64,000 nucleotides of DNA from Papiliotrema nemorosa (GCA_032158125.1 JASKOT010000005.1:62001-126000), one strand, 5' to 3'. Shown: positions 1 to 12,900, counted from the first letter of the stretch. Made by a program: numbers and translations. The notes: generated by a model from the sequence alone, not told the origin.

Positions 1-3000
1 CAGTTTCCGGATGTGTGATTGTGAGGTACACTTACATCGCTCGATAGCCGCTCGATCTTCCTCCCTGACTTGGCCGCCATCATACATGACGTCGTCCAGT
101 AGTGTCTGCAACAACCAGATAGCATTTTCATATGTGCTCTCAGCGACGGTATATTCGCCAGCAAGTTCAGCCATGGCTCCCTGCCGCGACTGATGCGTCA
201 GCCTGGGACACATGAGGGTCAGACGCTACTCACAGCATCTAGGGCACGATCATGGATGAGCTTCTCAACAAAGGGGAGTTCTTCCGCACTCTTCGATTTC
301 GCGAACTCTGCCTTCTCAAAGCACTCGTTGAACCTCGCCCGAAGCCATTGCACCACTGTGCTGTCAGCTAGCTCCAAAGACAGAGCAGTAGACTCACTCT
401 CGTTGAGCTCTTGACTTGATCCTCCGATGGCATGCGCTCGGTCGCTCGTCCAATACTCTTGAATAGTTCGAATCCCCTTGACGATAAACGTCAGAGATTT
501 GTAGAGCAAGTTTGTCGCTTCTCCCGCGAGGACCTCTTGTTGTCTCAGGATGAACACTTCCGAGTTGACACTGCTACTGCTTGATCTTCGGTGGGGCGTG
601 CCGGTGCCAGTGTTGCTCTGTGCCGAAGCGCCAAGTTGCTGCCACATACTCAGCCTCGCATCGGCAAGCTCGAACAGGGCGAATGCTTTTCGTGCTACAT
701 CTTCCACATCTCGAAGCAGCTTCTCCTCCGTGTTATCCATTTCGCCAGTTCGAATAATGGTGGGTCGACGCGTGGATCCCGACGTAGCTCGGTTGATGAC
801 GTTGGTAGCCGCATTCGCAGAGGTCCCAATGAGTCGCAAAGCAGTATTGGTGAGCGCTCGAGCTAGCGTGCCCGTCTGTAGCGATGAGGGGGATGATCCA
901 TAGCGGGTAAGTCCATCGTAGATCTGAGCGGGCGGGAAAACGTTCAGACTGGAAGGTATCGATGGGTTTCGCCCTATTTGAACAGGTGTCCCCGATCCTT
1001 GCCTCGACACTGGAGGAATAGCGAATGGCGGGGTGGATGACAGGCCGAACGGGGGAGAATAGGACATTGGGACTACCGCATTCTGGTTACCTATTATCCG
1101 AGGAGAGGTAGAGGTAGATGTGGTGGAGGGTGGAGTCGGACCGGCAGGCTTGAAAGCAGATACAGGTCGGCTAACTACGCTGGTTCGAGAACTCGGTCGT
1201 CTTGACAACAGCGAAGCAGGCTTTCTCGCGGCTTGATCAACTTCTGCAAAAGTCAGTCGTACACCCCAGGCGCGCTCGCGACACGCACCATCGGCCAAGG
1301 CATTGACTTCCACGTTCCTCTTCTCGATGACAACATACTCTCGTCCTACGATCGAGTCGTCACCCTCCAAGGCACTTTCATCTTTGCCAGTGCTGGTCAT
1401 GGTGATAGGAGGGGTGGCAGCCAGGGGTGATCCCTCGCCCAATACGCGATTGCGGTGAGTCAGTGGAGGATTGTTGCTGCTGGGTGTAATGGGCTGGGCT
1501 TCTTCGACCGATGCGGGCTCTCTGCCCGAGTACCGACGGATGGGTTGCGAGCCAGCCGATCTGATGGGTCGAGGATTGCTCTGCGTTTCGGCCGATGGAG
1601 TCACAGCCACAGGCAGAATATTACTAGATGGCGAGTCGACTTGGGCAGGCGGGGGAGTAGTATCATCCTGCACATAGTATTTTGGCATGGTCCTCCGGAT
1701 GGGGACTGGGCGCAAGACGGACGGCTGCACTGGCATCGGAGTCGTTTCTGACCGTCGTGGCTCGAGATCAGGCCGGAGTCGCGCAGGTTGCGGGTTCAGA
1801 GCAGTGTCGGTAGAAATTGGTTGTGGAGCATGAGTTGGTACAGGTTTGGACGCCTCCTCCGCCACTTCGACCAGCTCCTGAATTCTTCTGAAGCCATCCA
1901 TACTCGAGCTGTCTGTCGAGATTTCGAGATCCATCGAGTCTTCCGTCGAGTGAGATTCGATCATATGGGACTCCCAGATGGCTCGACTGCCGAAGAATGC
2001 CTCGAAAGACATTCGGTCTGCCGAATGCCGCTTGAGCAATGCTCGAATCAGTCCCTTGATATCGCTGGGGACCGGAAGAGGCGGTATCGAGTCTGGATCG
2101 GAGGAGGCTCTCGACGACTCGTCTGGGAATTTGATCTTGTCTTCGCCCTTCTCGATTTTGCGCAACAGCTCAACATGGTTGCTGGCTCGGAAGGGAGGTT
2201 TGCCGACTGCCATCTCGAACAGTACCGCTCCGACCGACCAGAGATCGACTTTAGCATCATACTTCTCATACCGTAGGATCTCCGGTGCCATGTACAATGG
2301 TGAGCCACAAAGGGTCTCAGCCATGGCTGATGCGGGAAGGATCCTGGCGAAACCAAAGTCGGCGACTTTGAGCAACGGGATACCAAGGGGGTGACCGGCG
2401 GCAATGTCAGACTCGCTAGCCGGTTGGAGCAGGAGGTTCTGGTTTTTAGTCGCGTTCTAGCGTAAGTTTAGCCATGCTCACCTGAGGCTTGATGTCTCGG
2501 TGGATCAGATTCTGTTTCCGCAAAAACTCGACGGCATGAACTGACATGAGCGATCACATGCTTGTGAATGGGAAACGCGACATACCAAGTTGACCCAAGA
2601 AGCAACGAGTGACAGCCTCGGCCAGTCCACCAGAAGGTGGGTGGGGGTAGAAGATTTTGTCATTATCGAGGCTGCCCCGAGGGACATAGTCAAGGGTAGG
2701 TAGCCTTCCTCGATTCTTGATGTAGAAAGAAAGGTCTGATCCAGAGCAGAACTCCATGACGAGGTATATATGGGTATCATTCTTCTACACAGTCGTCAGC
2801 TTTATCGCTTCCGTCAAGAGATGGATGAACTCACGAAGCAATCTTCGAGGGCGGTGATGTTGGGATGAGAGATGACTTTGAGGATATTAATCTCGCTCTC
2901 GAGATTCTCTAGCAATTTCGTCGTGAGCTTCTGCCGGGACACCGCCTTGATTGCAATGGGTTCGCGCGTTTTCTGTTGGAGGGAAGAAGTGAAGCAGATG

Positions 3001-3282
3001 TGGGAAGAGGTAGTCAGAGCGTGGTGGAAGGAGAAGGGGCGAAGGTAGAAGCGATGGTGAGAAGAGGTGTTGTCAGCGCCCATTCCTTTACACCGGAATC
3101 GTTGCGTATGCAGCAGATGAGTCACTCACCGATCGATACCCCTTGTACACGGTCGCAAAGCTCCCTCGTCCGATTTCTATACCCACGATGTAATTGCCTA
3201 TCCTCTCTTTATGGTGTTTCGAATGGCCATGCTCCTCCTTCCTCTCCTTGGTCGCAACTACCGCAGCAGCGTCTGGCGGCAT
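1..3282 (-). CDS. ATG1: Atg1/ULK-type autophagy serine/threonine kinase (C-terminus cut by window edge)
   Basis: Initiating kinase of autophagy, which acts in the Atg1-Atg13 complex at the phagophore. Exons read on the minus strand: 3282-3130, 2972-2835, 2784-2586, 2540-2481, 2438-234, 180-36, then on past the window edge. Visible motifs: glycine loop [11 protein letters not shown], catalytic Lys in AIKAV, HRDIKPQ catalytic loop, DFGFAR, activation loop ending [12 protein letters not shown] long Ser/Pro-rich disordered linker follows, and then the helical C-terminal region ([10 protein letters not shown]...[14 protein letters not shown]) that in this family binds Atg13. The ATG at 3282 (MPPDAAAV) is chosen because the open frame further upstream begins only at a TTG. 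DFGFAR followed by NLLL after the catalytic loop separates Atg1 from general CAMK kinases. High confidence; the stop codon lies outside the window. Confidence 0.93.
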
Positions 3283-4859
3283 GATGGAACCGTGATGAGG
3301 TGAGGAGAAGCCCAAGGTGAAGGAAGGGGAAGGGAAAGTACTATGTGATGGTGAAAGACGGGATAGTGACAGAGAGTGACGGGGATGGGTGATGCGATCC
3401 GAGGTGTCTCTGGCGGTCCGTCACGAAAGGCCAGGCCCAAAGGCCAGACCGACAAACGGAGGTGACGGATGCAATGTGATCACAGAGGTGCTACTATGTG
3501 AAGTGCCTTGTGCCCTATTGTCGAGGTGGAGTGTGATGCCAAAGGGTAAGTGGGGTGGGAGGTGGGTGGTGATCGAGGATACCGTGTTCGTTGTGTCGCG
3601 GGTTTGCTTATCGTGTATGGCGTGACCACGGGTGTGGGATAACCGGTATGTGCGTCCACGAATCGAGCGGTGGAGATGTTGAGTTGAGACGAGGCTGGTC
3701 GTTGGAGAGTAAACAGAAGGCCAGATGGGGATGGGGAGAAAGGGTTTAGGTTATCAAAGGACGACTGGGAGGGGTGACTACCGATCGACAAGGTGGGGGA
3801 GGACGTGGATCGACCGTCAGCCGTATATGGGAAGACGGATCGCGAATAGATGTGTCGTCCAGGTTGACTGAGACGATAAGAGGAGGATGATATGCTATGG
3901 TGCGATGCTGAAGTGAGATGCGAGGGGGGATTTGAGTCGATACGAGTAGTGTGACCGGTCGGGTGGTATCGCGCGACTCGTCAGATACGATGTCCTCGGA
4001 GAATGGTGATTTCGAGGTCACCTCGTCTGATGCGATCAGGGAGACGATGAAGACAGCGATGGAAGACTTCAAGGTGTCGCTGTCGAATGCCATGCACCTC
4101 GTCGTCGTCGTCGTCGTCGTCGCTGTCGCCTGCTCGATGAGGATCGATTGCGCGAGAGGAGGGGGAGGATCAGCACATCAACAAATCACTGCGCGTCACG
4201 TAATCACGGGGACAGGACCGCATTACAACTCTGTCCGGGGGGTTCTAATGGCTGATTACAAAATCGCCTCCCCGTCGGTGGCAAAGCATTACAAAACCCC
4301 CCTCCTCGCCCACCCTCACATGACCGGCCCAAAGTGGGCATATATTCCAGTGCAGCGGTATGCCCAGACGTCGTACCCCTCTGTGACGTCTCGCAATCCA
4401 TCTCCAGTCACCTAAGCCATGTCATCCCCCGACAGCCGAAGACACTTGCGATGTCAATAAAGCCGTGTGGTGGTCCTAGAACATGCTGGAATGAGAAGCG
4501 GATGTGCCGGGAATACTGCCAATTCGTTGTGGACGATGGAACGCGTTTCTACGCCCAAATAGCGACCCCCTCTTTTGTGTCCCGAAGCACTCAGCCTCAT
4601 CTATCTCGTCGCTCAAAAATCCGCCAAACGCTTGATAGGTCAAGGACGCAGTACATATCCTTTGATGGCTCGACCCATGCGACACGAGAGACTTCCCTTC
4701 ATCGCAGACCAATGACAATCTGTCACGAGCCTGCCACCATCGTGCTGTCTCCAATCCTGGCCTATAAGAAGCAGAACCCGATCGCTTTCCCTGCCTCTTC
4801 CCAGATTTATATCTGAATAACAAATACTTATTGTGCCTTGAGGGGAACAGCACCACGGA
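3283..4859. promoter_or_regulatory. Divergent intergenic region between ATG1 and the 531-aa gene
   Basis: About 1.6 kb between two divergently transcribed genes, so it should hold both promoters and the 5' UTRs. It contains short open frames on both strands (for example 3746-4093 minus and 3951-4415 plus), but none has a family signature and I do not call them. A GTC trinucleotide run sits at 4101-4121. No convincing TATA box was seen next to either start. Confidence 0.5.
4101..4121. repeat. (GTC)7 trinucleotide microsatellite
   Basis: Seven perfect GTC units, preceded by CTC and followed by an imperfect GCTGTC continuation. It lies upstream of ATG1 outside any gene I support. Trinucleotide runs of this length are likely to vary between strains. 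Confidence 0.9.
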
Positions 4860-6455
4860 ATGAGCGGGAAAAGCGTTGACGATACCTCTGATCAAGCCAT
4901 CGAGCGAGCCGTCAGGCGGCTTCGACTTTACCAAGGAGCATCAGATACCTTGTTCTACCCGGAAGACGAACCAGGTATATTCAGCCACGATAAAAGTGGG
5001 AGACTAGTATCCTTCCACGTCCCCTTGAGGAACACTAGCGCATTGCATAACGAGAACAACGTGGTAAACTACACAGCGGAGCCTGTCCCAAGATACGTCC
5101 CCGTCCGTCAGAGACTCCTTGATGAGCTCCAAGCTCAGGAGCTCATCTTGAGCGACCGAATCTCATCTGATGGTCTTGATTGGGTGAAAGAACAGCTGAG
5201 ACGCCGACTGGTTGAACTGCAGGGGATCTTTGGTGGAAATGACCCTGACGATGACCAGCAGGAAACGTCGGCAAAGATGATCTCTCCGGGTGAATCACTG
5301 GAACCATCACTGGAACCGGGGCTTCACGAGCGCTTGGAGCAGGGTGAGCCTGAGCAATATCCTGATACGATTGCGAAGACCGAACACGACACCCGAGTCA
5401 CCTCTGGGGTCTATTCACCAGGCATCGCAATGCCCGATCTGACGAAACTATCGAAGAGGCCAAAAGGCTTCGCTCAGTCCCTCTTAGAGCTTGACGCGGC
5501 TACTGACGAAGACTTCCCAGGAAAGGCTGTAGAGACCGACAACCAGAGTCTTATACTCTTATCAAATGAGAACTCCGAGGCGGCAACATCTGCCATACCT
5601 CAACACGATACCCCACGAAAAACGGGGGGCAAAGCCCCAGCCTCGTCCGGTAAGAGGGCCAAACGAGGTCCAACAACCAAGGAAGAACAGGCGTTGACGG
5701 ATCTCAAGAAGGCTTTGAAAGAAGAATGGACGCCACATGTGTCCACGAGCCGCACAGACTCCGTCGACAGCGAGGGGGCCTCTCGCACCGAAGCCACCAG
5801 CTCCACCACGGTTCGAAGGGGTGCTCCACACAGGTCAAAGAGAGGCGGTGATGCAAACAAGAGAGAGCGAGATCACGCCAACATTGACCATGCTCGACTC
5901 CTGAAAGAGGCCGAGAGGGCGAGCCAGGTGACGGGAGGTTCGGTCTTGGCTTCAGAGGAGGATGCAGCCGGAGAGCGAGATGACCTGACGAGCGAAACAG
6001 CGTTAACTGCGACTACACCCACAAAATCAAACAACACAGTCATCAAGCGTCCATCTGCGACCACTGCAGCTACTAAAGGACCAGGCGGTCGTCGGGTCAT
6101 ACCCAGACGAGCCAAAAGCTCCACTCAATCAGGAGGCCCCTCCACCGTCTATCTGACTTCGAGAGTGCCGGCCCACATCAGGCAAGCGGCCAAAGATGCT
6201 GATGAAGAGACTAGAACTCGTCTCAACAGTGTTTTCAACTCTGGCAAAACGGGATCCGACCTTTATTCCATGCTCAGCGAGTCCTCAACCCAAGTCAAGG
6301 ATGTAGTGGCGAAAAGCGGTGGCTACGAATCGTTCTCAGCAGCACGTTTAGCCCTCAGCGGTCCAGTGGAAGTCGTTACTGTGAACTTTACGGATTTGCT
6401 GCAATCCTTGGCCAGTCAGCTTCGGGATAAAGACACAGGCGACGACGACGAATAA
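4860..6455 (+). CDS. Uncharacterised 531-aa hydrophilic protein
   Basis: Single uninterrupted frame from ATG to TAA with no hydrophobic segment. Residues 1-125 look partly ordered (a helix-rich RAVRRLRLYQGASDT start, then QRLLDELQAQELILSDR and LDWVKEQLRRRLVEL, probably amphipathic or coiled coil). Residues about 130-430 are low complexity, charged and rich in S/T/E/K. The last ~100 residues again look ordered (VYLTSRVPAHIRQAAKDADEE, then FTDLLQSLASQLRDKD), and the tail is acidic (GDDDE). The layout of two conserved-looking ends around a disordered centre suggests a scaffold or nuclear protein, but I recognise no family. Lack of introns is unusual beside its neighbours. The gene is surely coding on length and composition; its function is unknown. 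Confidence 0.8.
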   Translation: MSGKSVDDTSDQAIERAVRRLRLYQGASDTLFYPEDEPGIFSHDKSGRLVSFHVPLRNTSALHNENNVVNYTAEPVPRYVPVRQRLLDELQAQELILSDRISSDGLDWVKEQLRRRLVELQGIFGGNDPDDDQQETSAKMISPGESLEPSLEPGLHERLEQGEPEQYPDTIAKTEHDTRVTSGVYSPGIAMPDLTKLSKRPKGFAQSLLELDAATDEDFPGKAVETDNQSLILLSNENSEAATSAIPQHDTPRKTGGKAPASSGKRAKRGPTTKEEQALTDLKKALKEEWTPHVSTSRTDSVDSEGASRTEATSSTTVRRGAPHRSKRGGDANKRERDHANIDHARLLKEAERASQVTGGSVLASEEDAAGERDDLTSETALTATTPTKSNNTVIKRPSATTAATKGPGGRRVIPRRAKSSTQSGGPSTVYLTSRVPAHIRQAAKDADEETRTRLNSVFNSGKTGSDLYSMLSESSTQVKDVVAKSGGYESFSAARLALSGPVEVVTVNFTDLLQSLASQLRDKDTGDDDE

Positions 6456-7311
6456 AGAAGCGAGGACCTGTCATGACTACGAGGTCGGTGCGGTGTGAAA
6501 TTGTTTAGTAGATGGTGAGATGTAGTTGTTCGCTTTATGCATGGTATGATGATATACCCTGATCTCGACTGGTGAGCCAGTTTCTGCGTTTGGCCAGCTT
6601 GCCATGCTTTGCGATGCTGAAGGGGGTCCCCATTTTGAATGAAATAACTTTCTGCAATGGGTCACTTATTGAGCACTGGCTGATTTCCCATCAGACAATG
6701 AAGTATGAATCCATCTGGGTGTCCGCGTAAGACCCGGTAGTCATCCGAAAGGCCAAAGCCGACTCATAGCTCCTGATCCTGACCTCCTGGATAGACTCTG
6801 GCTATGCTAGATATCCGGACATTCTTTCGGTAACTGCCTCGCTCCAAGTGCGCCGCACCTGGAAGGACCCGGAATAGCATTTGAGTAGAAGTATCGTATT
6901 TCATCTAGAGTGTCCGTGATCTATAACTATATGGAACCGTAAAACCCAATATACACAGTCTATAATCGCACATAAGTTATTAAAGTCGATTCCACAGAAA
7001 CACCGAAACGATGATCTGAACCCGTTTTGCCCGTCGCCCGAGGGCTACCGGATATTCAAACCCTTCTTGACCTACTTCCTTCTACGTCGAGGTTGGAGAG
7101 CGGCGTTGGTAACAGGAACACAAGACTTCCTGTCGGCGCTAACTTGGTATCCTCTCAAACAAGAATGGACTGGACATCAGCTAAGGTCTTGGTGTGTGAG
7201 GCCGGACTGACCGAAACATTGTGAAGTCCGGCATTCGACCCGGTCGGCCCCGTCAATGGCGGTGCAGTCTACAGAATCCTCAGAGTCGGGACAGGCTCCG
7301 CAAGCTGTACG
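6456..7311. other. Intergenic region between convergent genes, no feature recognised
   Basis: About 850 bases between the stop at 6455 and the end of the minus-strand secreted-protein gene. Open frames here are short and have no signatures. It presumably holds both 3' UTRs. No tRNA-like cloverleaf was seen on reading. Confidence 0.5.
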
Positions 7312-7966
7312 TCAGCCTTGAAGGGCAAGGGAGGGAAGTAACCTACAGTAGAGGCTGGAAGAGGTATCGATGCAACCGAAAGTTTTGGAGGAGGTTCGGC
7401 AGTAGTTGAATCCGGGAATGTCACATTGGTGTCGCTTGTTGACCCGTCGCTTGGAGATGCCACCGGAAGGAGTAGGAGGTGTGTAATAGTCAACGTCAAA
7501 GTAGTTGTCGATGGTATATACGGATGGTCGACGTCCGAGACCCAAAGATACGTAGTCTAGCTGTCAATGCTCTTCATTCGGTCAGGCTGAGATACTTACA
7601 GTCATCCTCGTCTCCGTTCGCTGCCGCTTCAGCGTCGCTGGCGATCTGACCCAAAGTTCTCGTGCATTGGAAGTGGATAACACCTGATGTGTCGAATTGA
7701 CCGTAAGGGCAGTTATAGATCACATCGTTGTTGAGGTCGATGAGTTGAAACTTGGTAACCGGAACTGTGGCGGGACTCAGGCAGACAGACGGGTCAAAAC
7801 CATAGGTCGCATTGAAGTAGTGCGTGTCATCGGTCGTTGACCACCGTGGGTGTGCTTCGTAATCCATCCGGATAATGGAGTTTGCGCATGCTTGAATTTG
7901 TTGTTGCGTTTGGGCTCGAGCGACAATGGCGAAGATAGCCGTGAAGAAGAGACTGAGAGCCAGCAT
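7312..7966 (-). CDS. Small secreted protein of unknown function
   Basis: Two exons. Exon 1 opens with a clear signal peptide (MLALSLFFTAIFAIVARAQ, cleavage likely after ARA or RAQ). A GTAAGT donor follows DEDD near 7600 and the best acceptor is CTAG, giving a join that reads DDYYVSLGLGRRPSVY. The mature protein has several cysteines (QACANS, SVCLSP, YNCPYG, FQCTRT, HQCDIP, YCRT, FGCID, LYCR), as in disulfide-bonded extracellular proteins, and a dibasic KRR site near the middle. A TATATAAG box is at 8034-8041, about 70 bp upstream. The second exon could instead be read in another frame or spliced again near the GTAGGT at its end, so the C-terminus is less certain than the N-terminus. No family was recognised. 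Confidence 0.65.
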
Positions 7967-8033
7967 GTTGAAGAGTTGTGGTCAGAGTTGGACTAGACAA
8001 ATGGATGAAAGACAGAGTGCACGGCCTCGATAT

Positions 8034-8041
8034 CTTATATA
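8034..8041 (-). promoter_or_regulatory. TATA box of the small secreted-protein gene
   Basis: TATATAAG on the minus strand about 70 bp upstream of the start codon at 7966. Its spacing resembles that of the TATA-like boxes of other secreted-protein genes in this window. Confidence 0.5.
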
Positions 8042-9951
8042 CCTGCTCAATCTCCTTTCTGCCGAGAAGACAAAGAGAACAAAGACCTGCCTTCTCTACA
8101 CCGGAATCCTATCGATGACTCCACGTGTCGCATCCGTCGAGGATCGCCATTGTTCCTGTTACCAAGCTCCATCCACGTCTCAGCCACGAACCCTCTATCC
8201 TTCTAAATCGCACGTTGTGAGTATCGATCCGGACTCGACATATCGTCATTCCTCAATATCCTCAAGGCTGGCTCGAAGTTTCCAGGAATGTTCGACCGCA
8301 CTGACCATACGAACAATAAGGTATATCGGAAAAAAATGTTCTTGACCCTGTCTCAGCCTTCGTCTCAAGCTCAGACAGGCAGAAACGGGGTGCAAAAGGA
8401 CAATAAGCCGACAATGAGTTGCTTATTGCACGAGGAGAAGGTCCGAGATTTATTCCGGACGCACTAGGTCGAAACGGTGAATTACTGCGGTCTGATCGAC
8501 GTTGACTTTTTGGAACAACTGGATTTTGAGTTACCTCATGAGAGGACCTGCCAAGTTTCTCGTCATTGCATGGCTTGAGCGCCGGGGCGTACAGGAGGTA
8601 GAAGAGGGAGCGAGGAGAGATCGGACGAGATACCTCGATTTTGGAGGTCAGAGTAAGGGTAGAGGTCAGTGGTCAGTTTGAATCCCTGATGTCTCGACGA
8701 AAATGGTCAGTAGCTTGCTAAAAGCATCATGTCAGAAGCTCAGGTCTCTGTCATTCTACCGTACTTGACTCTTGTGCAAAGCACCAGGCTCGATAGACGG
8801 CGAGGACAATGTCAAAGAGGGGCAGGCCGAGAAGCGATCAGGGAAGGGGAAGAACAATAGAAAAACAATTGAAGTTTTCCCGAATCGATGACATAGCACC
8901 GAGACCAATTAGACCAATTAGGCGCCTGGCGCATGGGTCATTCATGCACTTATGTACGGGCGCGAGGTGGGAGTCAGGACGCAATATTGAGACATCCTCT
9001 GTAAGGTTCTGGTTCCTGCTCTTTGGACAATCCGAAGAAGCGGTCAAACCTTGAACAGAACAAGCACATCGGATGAATCCATCGAATGCTCAGGCGTGGT
9101 GCAGACAAAGGCGCTAGAGCAGCAGGCAAAGTTCATGTAATTATAGGGATCATCGGTCGAAATGTCTCGGAATCCCTCAAAAGAACAATAAGAACAATAA
9201 GACGTATCCGCCCATTATTCTTCGGATTTGGCGCTTCATTCTCCGATTAATTGTCTTTGCGCCGCATGAAGGTTTGTGCAGCGGCGCTGATCGACGATCA
9301 ACACTTTCCATGCGGGCTCGAATGGCATCGTGAACCTCTTTCTTTCTGCGCTGCGCCTCAAGATATACACCGATAATCCACCGTAATCGGAACACGAATC
9401 GAGCAGGCCAGCTCGCTGTGCGAGTCCTCCTTGTGCGCATCGACAGATTGCATAGATGTCAAAAGGCTGGACTTGAGTTCCGAATAGACGCAAATGAACG
9501 CACAGGTACGGGCTTCACCAGGTACGGCAAGGGTCGTATGTATGGCATGGCCAGAGTTTCGGTTACTTGGAGGAAGTCTGTCTTGGACCTTGTTGAGCCA
9601 GTCACAGCTAGCTTGATTCCAGCAAACGGGAATTCAGCATGCAAAATTCTGTTCGATGGCATATCTGGGATGCACCGACGTTGGAGAGGCAGAATGATCA
9701 CCTCCCTCCTCGCCAGATGAACCGATCGTTGAGCCTCGACCAGACGATTGTCCTTGTATACATCTTGCATTGATGGTCTATGGATGCTATCTAGCTAACT
9801 ATAATGAATCGATACCTTTTTGTTTGTACCCCTCTCTTCTTCGCCCTTTTGTCGCTCGTGCCTGAGCAACTCCTAGTCTAGGCGAACATTCGTCGTGTTG
9901 GGGTGCTACCGCCGAGCTCAGTATCATCGGCTGTTCATGAGTACTGCACAA
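8042..9951. other. 1.9-kb intergenic stretch, no supported gene
   Basis: Lies between the promoter of the small secreted-protein gene and the 3' end of the copper amine oxidase gene. Several overlapping open frames of 60-100 codons occur on both strands (for example 9459-9770 minus), but none shows domain signatures, a signal peptide or sensible splice continuation. No RNA gene was recognised. This is one of the longest unexplained gaps in the window. Confidence 0.5.
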
Positions 9952-12900
9952 TCATTCGTTGTTGCTCGACCCACTTTCGCCATTTCCAAGGGCCTGAAAT
10001 CAGCACCAAACTTTCTCAAAGTCGACAGACTCACCTCGAATGGGAACTTCCTGGTGGATTCATCCCCCTTGTACGTATACGGGTCCCAAGCAATCTGCTC
10101 CATGTCCACTTTACCCATCGCCATCTGCTGTCCGAACGTCTCTACGTCGGTAGCTCCCTCATCGTCGTAGTTCACCCTGATCATCTGCGAAGAGTGTCTC
10201 GAGATATCGCCATAAAAGTAATTGTGAGGAGTGATCATGACGCTCGACTGGGCGGTGGTGAAGACTGTGTTGGGAAGATCGCCTGTGTGGGGCACGTGGT
10301 GCATCCCAAGGTTGTACCACACAACCCTGCACGTAAGCGACGACCGAAAGGACTAGATTGATAACTGACAAGTCTTCCTGGACAAGACTCTCACCGTCAA
10401 AGTAGGTATCGAAGTCGATCTAGGGGCTTATCAGCTGACAAATTCTCACTAACGGCGGAAAGACTTGCCAGAGGGTTCTCAACATCGTAAGCGTTCCAAG
10501 GGCTCGTCACATGCTGCTCGGAATCTTTCTATATGATTAGTCAAAACTCCTACTAGGATACTAGGATGCGCATCGGCCTAGGGGACTCGGACTCACGCAT
10601 TTCGTCACAAAGTATTGATGCTTCGCAAACTCTTGCGAATTCTTCAAGTTGGTAGAGTTGATGATGGTGTTATGCATTCCACCTCCCCGATGAGGCATAA
10701 TCTTGAATCCTGGTTCTTCACCATACTTGTTGAGCTTGTCTTTGTTGACTATCAATACTTGCTCAGCTCCATTGGCCGACCAGTTCTGCCTCTTAGTAAC
10801 GTCTCCTCTAGACGACAAGTATGATCTCGAGGTCGGAAGTGCAAAAGGGTATCAAGGGAAACGTACCATCTTTCCCTCGTCTTCCGACTCAATCTCGCTT
10901 CGAGTAAGCTTCATGGTGCTTCGCTCGCTCTTGCTCCAAGGGTATTTCTCCGTAGTCGGGGTAAAGGTGTGCTTGACCATAGTGTTGTTTGTACCGAGGA
11001 TATCAATGTCCGCCTTGAAAGTCAAGATGTGATCATGCATCGATCCAGATAACTAGCCTTATCAGTGATTGCGACGAGAAATGGGAGGAAGCGCAACTTA
11101 CCGAGTCGTGGATTTGGTATCCGTAGTCGGTATTGTTGGCGTAGTAAGCAGACTGGATGTAACCCGAAGCTCGAACAAGAGTCTCAATTGTACCGTCCAT
11201 GTCTGTCTGTATCAGTCATGCTCAAATCGCAGACGCATAGATACCCACAGAAGACGTAGTCGAATTGGTAATCGTAGCTGCGCTGTGAGCAAGTCTCTCC
11301 ATTTCCAAACGACAAGGTAATCCTCACTTTCCAATAGTATTGACAGATCGCACAGTCAAAGCGATGTTCTAAAGATGAGCACCGAAGACTTGGCCCGTTG
11401 GACTGTGAACTCGCCTTGGTGGTAGAGACGTAACCCCCGGTGGTGTGTCTCTGCATCAGGTAGTTCTGGTCCGCTTCGAAGATGGCGATACCACAAGCAT
11501 GGGTCTACCGTCAGCGACGTGCATCCTCATTGGTAGGTGGGTCTCACAGTAGCCTCCTCATCTTGATGGAAGGTCGCTTCGAGACATTGAGAGTAAAACG
11601 GAACGTCGTACCCGGGGACCAAGTTAAAAGCATAAGGTCCGAATCCATAGTACGAGTCGAGGTATCCGATACCGGATTGGACGGGATCTTGACCTGCGTA
11701 ATGGGCTACTGCCTCTTGAAGACCCAACTCAAAGATTATTCGCTCGCCTTTGAGCTTGATATCGTATAATCGCAATCCGGTATCTCGGGTGAATCTGATC
11801 ATCAACTCCAGACTCCGTACTCGACTTGGGGGAGACTCAAATCCACTTACGTGATATAGAACTCGAAATCCATCCACTTGACATACTTTTCCTGAACATC
11901 CACCTCGAACCTCTGTCCTCCCGGTTGGACCTGTCGAGGGGGAGGGAGCGTCTCATAAGGTAATGTCTCTTCTCCTTGTTTGTCGGTCGCGCTCCACTCC
12001 GCACCGTAGTTGGGTACAAGTTTGATAAAGTCTGGAGACTCCCAGGCCGATCGGAACTCTTCCAGGGTAGAATAAAAGTTTCCAGCGTAGTATAATCCGA
12101 TCAGACCCCATTTGGAGGTATCCCGACCAGTGATATCGACCCCAATGTACAAACCCTGAGGGAGGAGGGTCGCATCGTCGAATGTGAATTCACCTCCGGA
12201 AGGCAATTGGACAGGATCCGAGACTCGCCAGAACTGGACCCAGTTGATCACTTGTTTCTGACCATTCTCGTCGACTTCGTGCCAGAGAGGATCGATACCC
12301 CACAGTTGAAACTTGGATGTCAGATCCTCCTCCGTCTCAATTGAAGCTGAGGCTTTAGCACGGCTCCGCAGAAGAAACGGATGTAAGGGCTCACTGTCCA
12401 AGAGATCATTCACGATGTCCTTCATTTCCATAACGTAGCCTCTGATGAAAGCGCTATTCGAGTCCTGATCATACACCCTAATCTTCGCTTCCGGAGCCGT
12501 CGATCCAAACGTGTTGGGAACAGCGACAGTCGACTCGGTGATAGGCAGTTCCACCTTGAAGGTCTGGACGTATGGCTCTTCGTACTGCCCAAATAGGATA
12601 CTAGCTAGAGCCTCTCTCACCGGTTTCTCACCATTCCCATCGATATAACTCAACGCATCCGTCTTGTTCGGAGCGACAAGTTCCACGGTGAGGATGATGT
12701 TGTCCCAGTCTCCTGCATCTTCCACCGCGGTGAGGTTCATAGACGGTGTGTCATGGAGAAACTGTTTGACACTGGCAGCTTCATCGAAGGTGAGAGAGTT
12801 CCAGATGTTCTTCTTGGGAGCAGTTGTGGTAGGTGCAGAGGCGGTCGTATCGACTTGGTTGGAGTACCGAGGGGCGATCTTGCCTCTACGATGAATAAGC

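Noticed and set aside
455..475. GTTCGAATCCCC, a tRNA T-loop-like sequence
   Set aside because: It lies inside the ATG1 coding exon and no matching acceptor stem, D-loop or anticodon arm was found around it.
1788..2394. Plus-strand frames of 138-162 codons opposite ATG1
   Set aside because: Shadows of the kinase exon on the other strand.
3283..3315. Upstream extension of ATG1 ([10 protein letters not shown])
   Set aside because: It would need a TTG start; the ATG at 3282 is used instead.
3746..4415. Overlapping frames upstream of ATG1, one with a poly-Val run
   Set aside because: The Val run is only the GTC microsatellite translated; nothing else supports a gene.
9459..9770. Minus-strand frame of 103 codons in the gap before the amine oxidase gene
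   Set aside because: No motif, no conserved-looking segment and no upstream promoter element; treated as chance.
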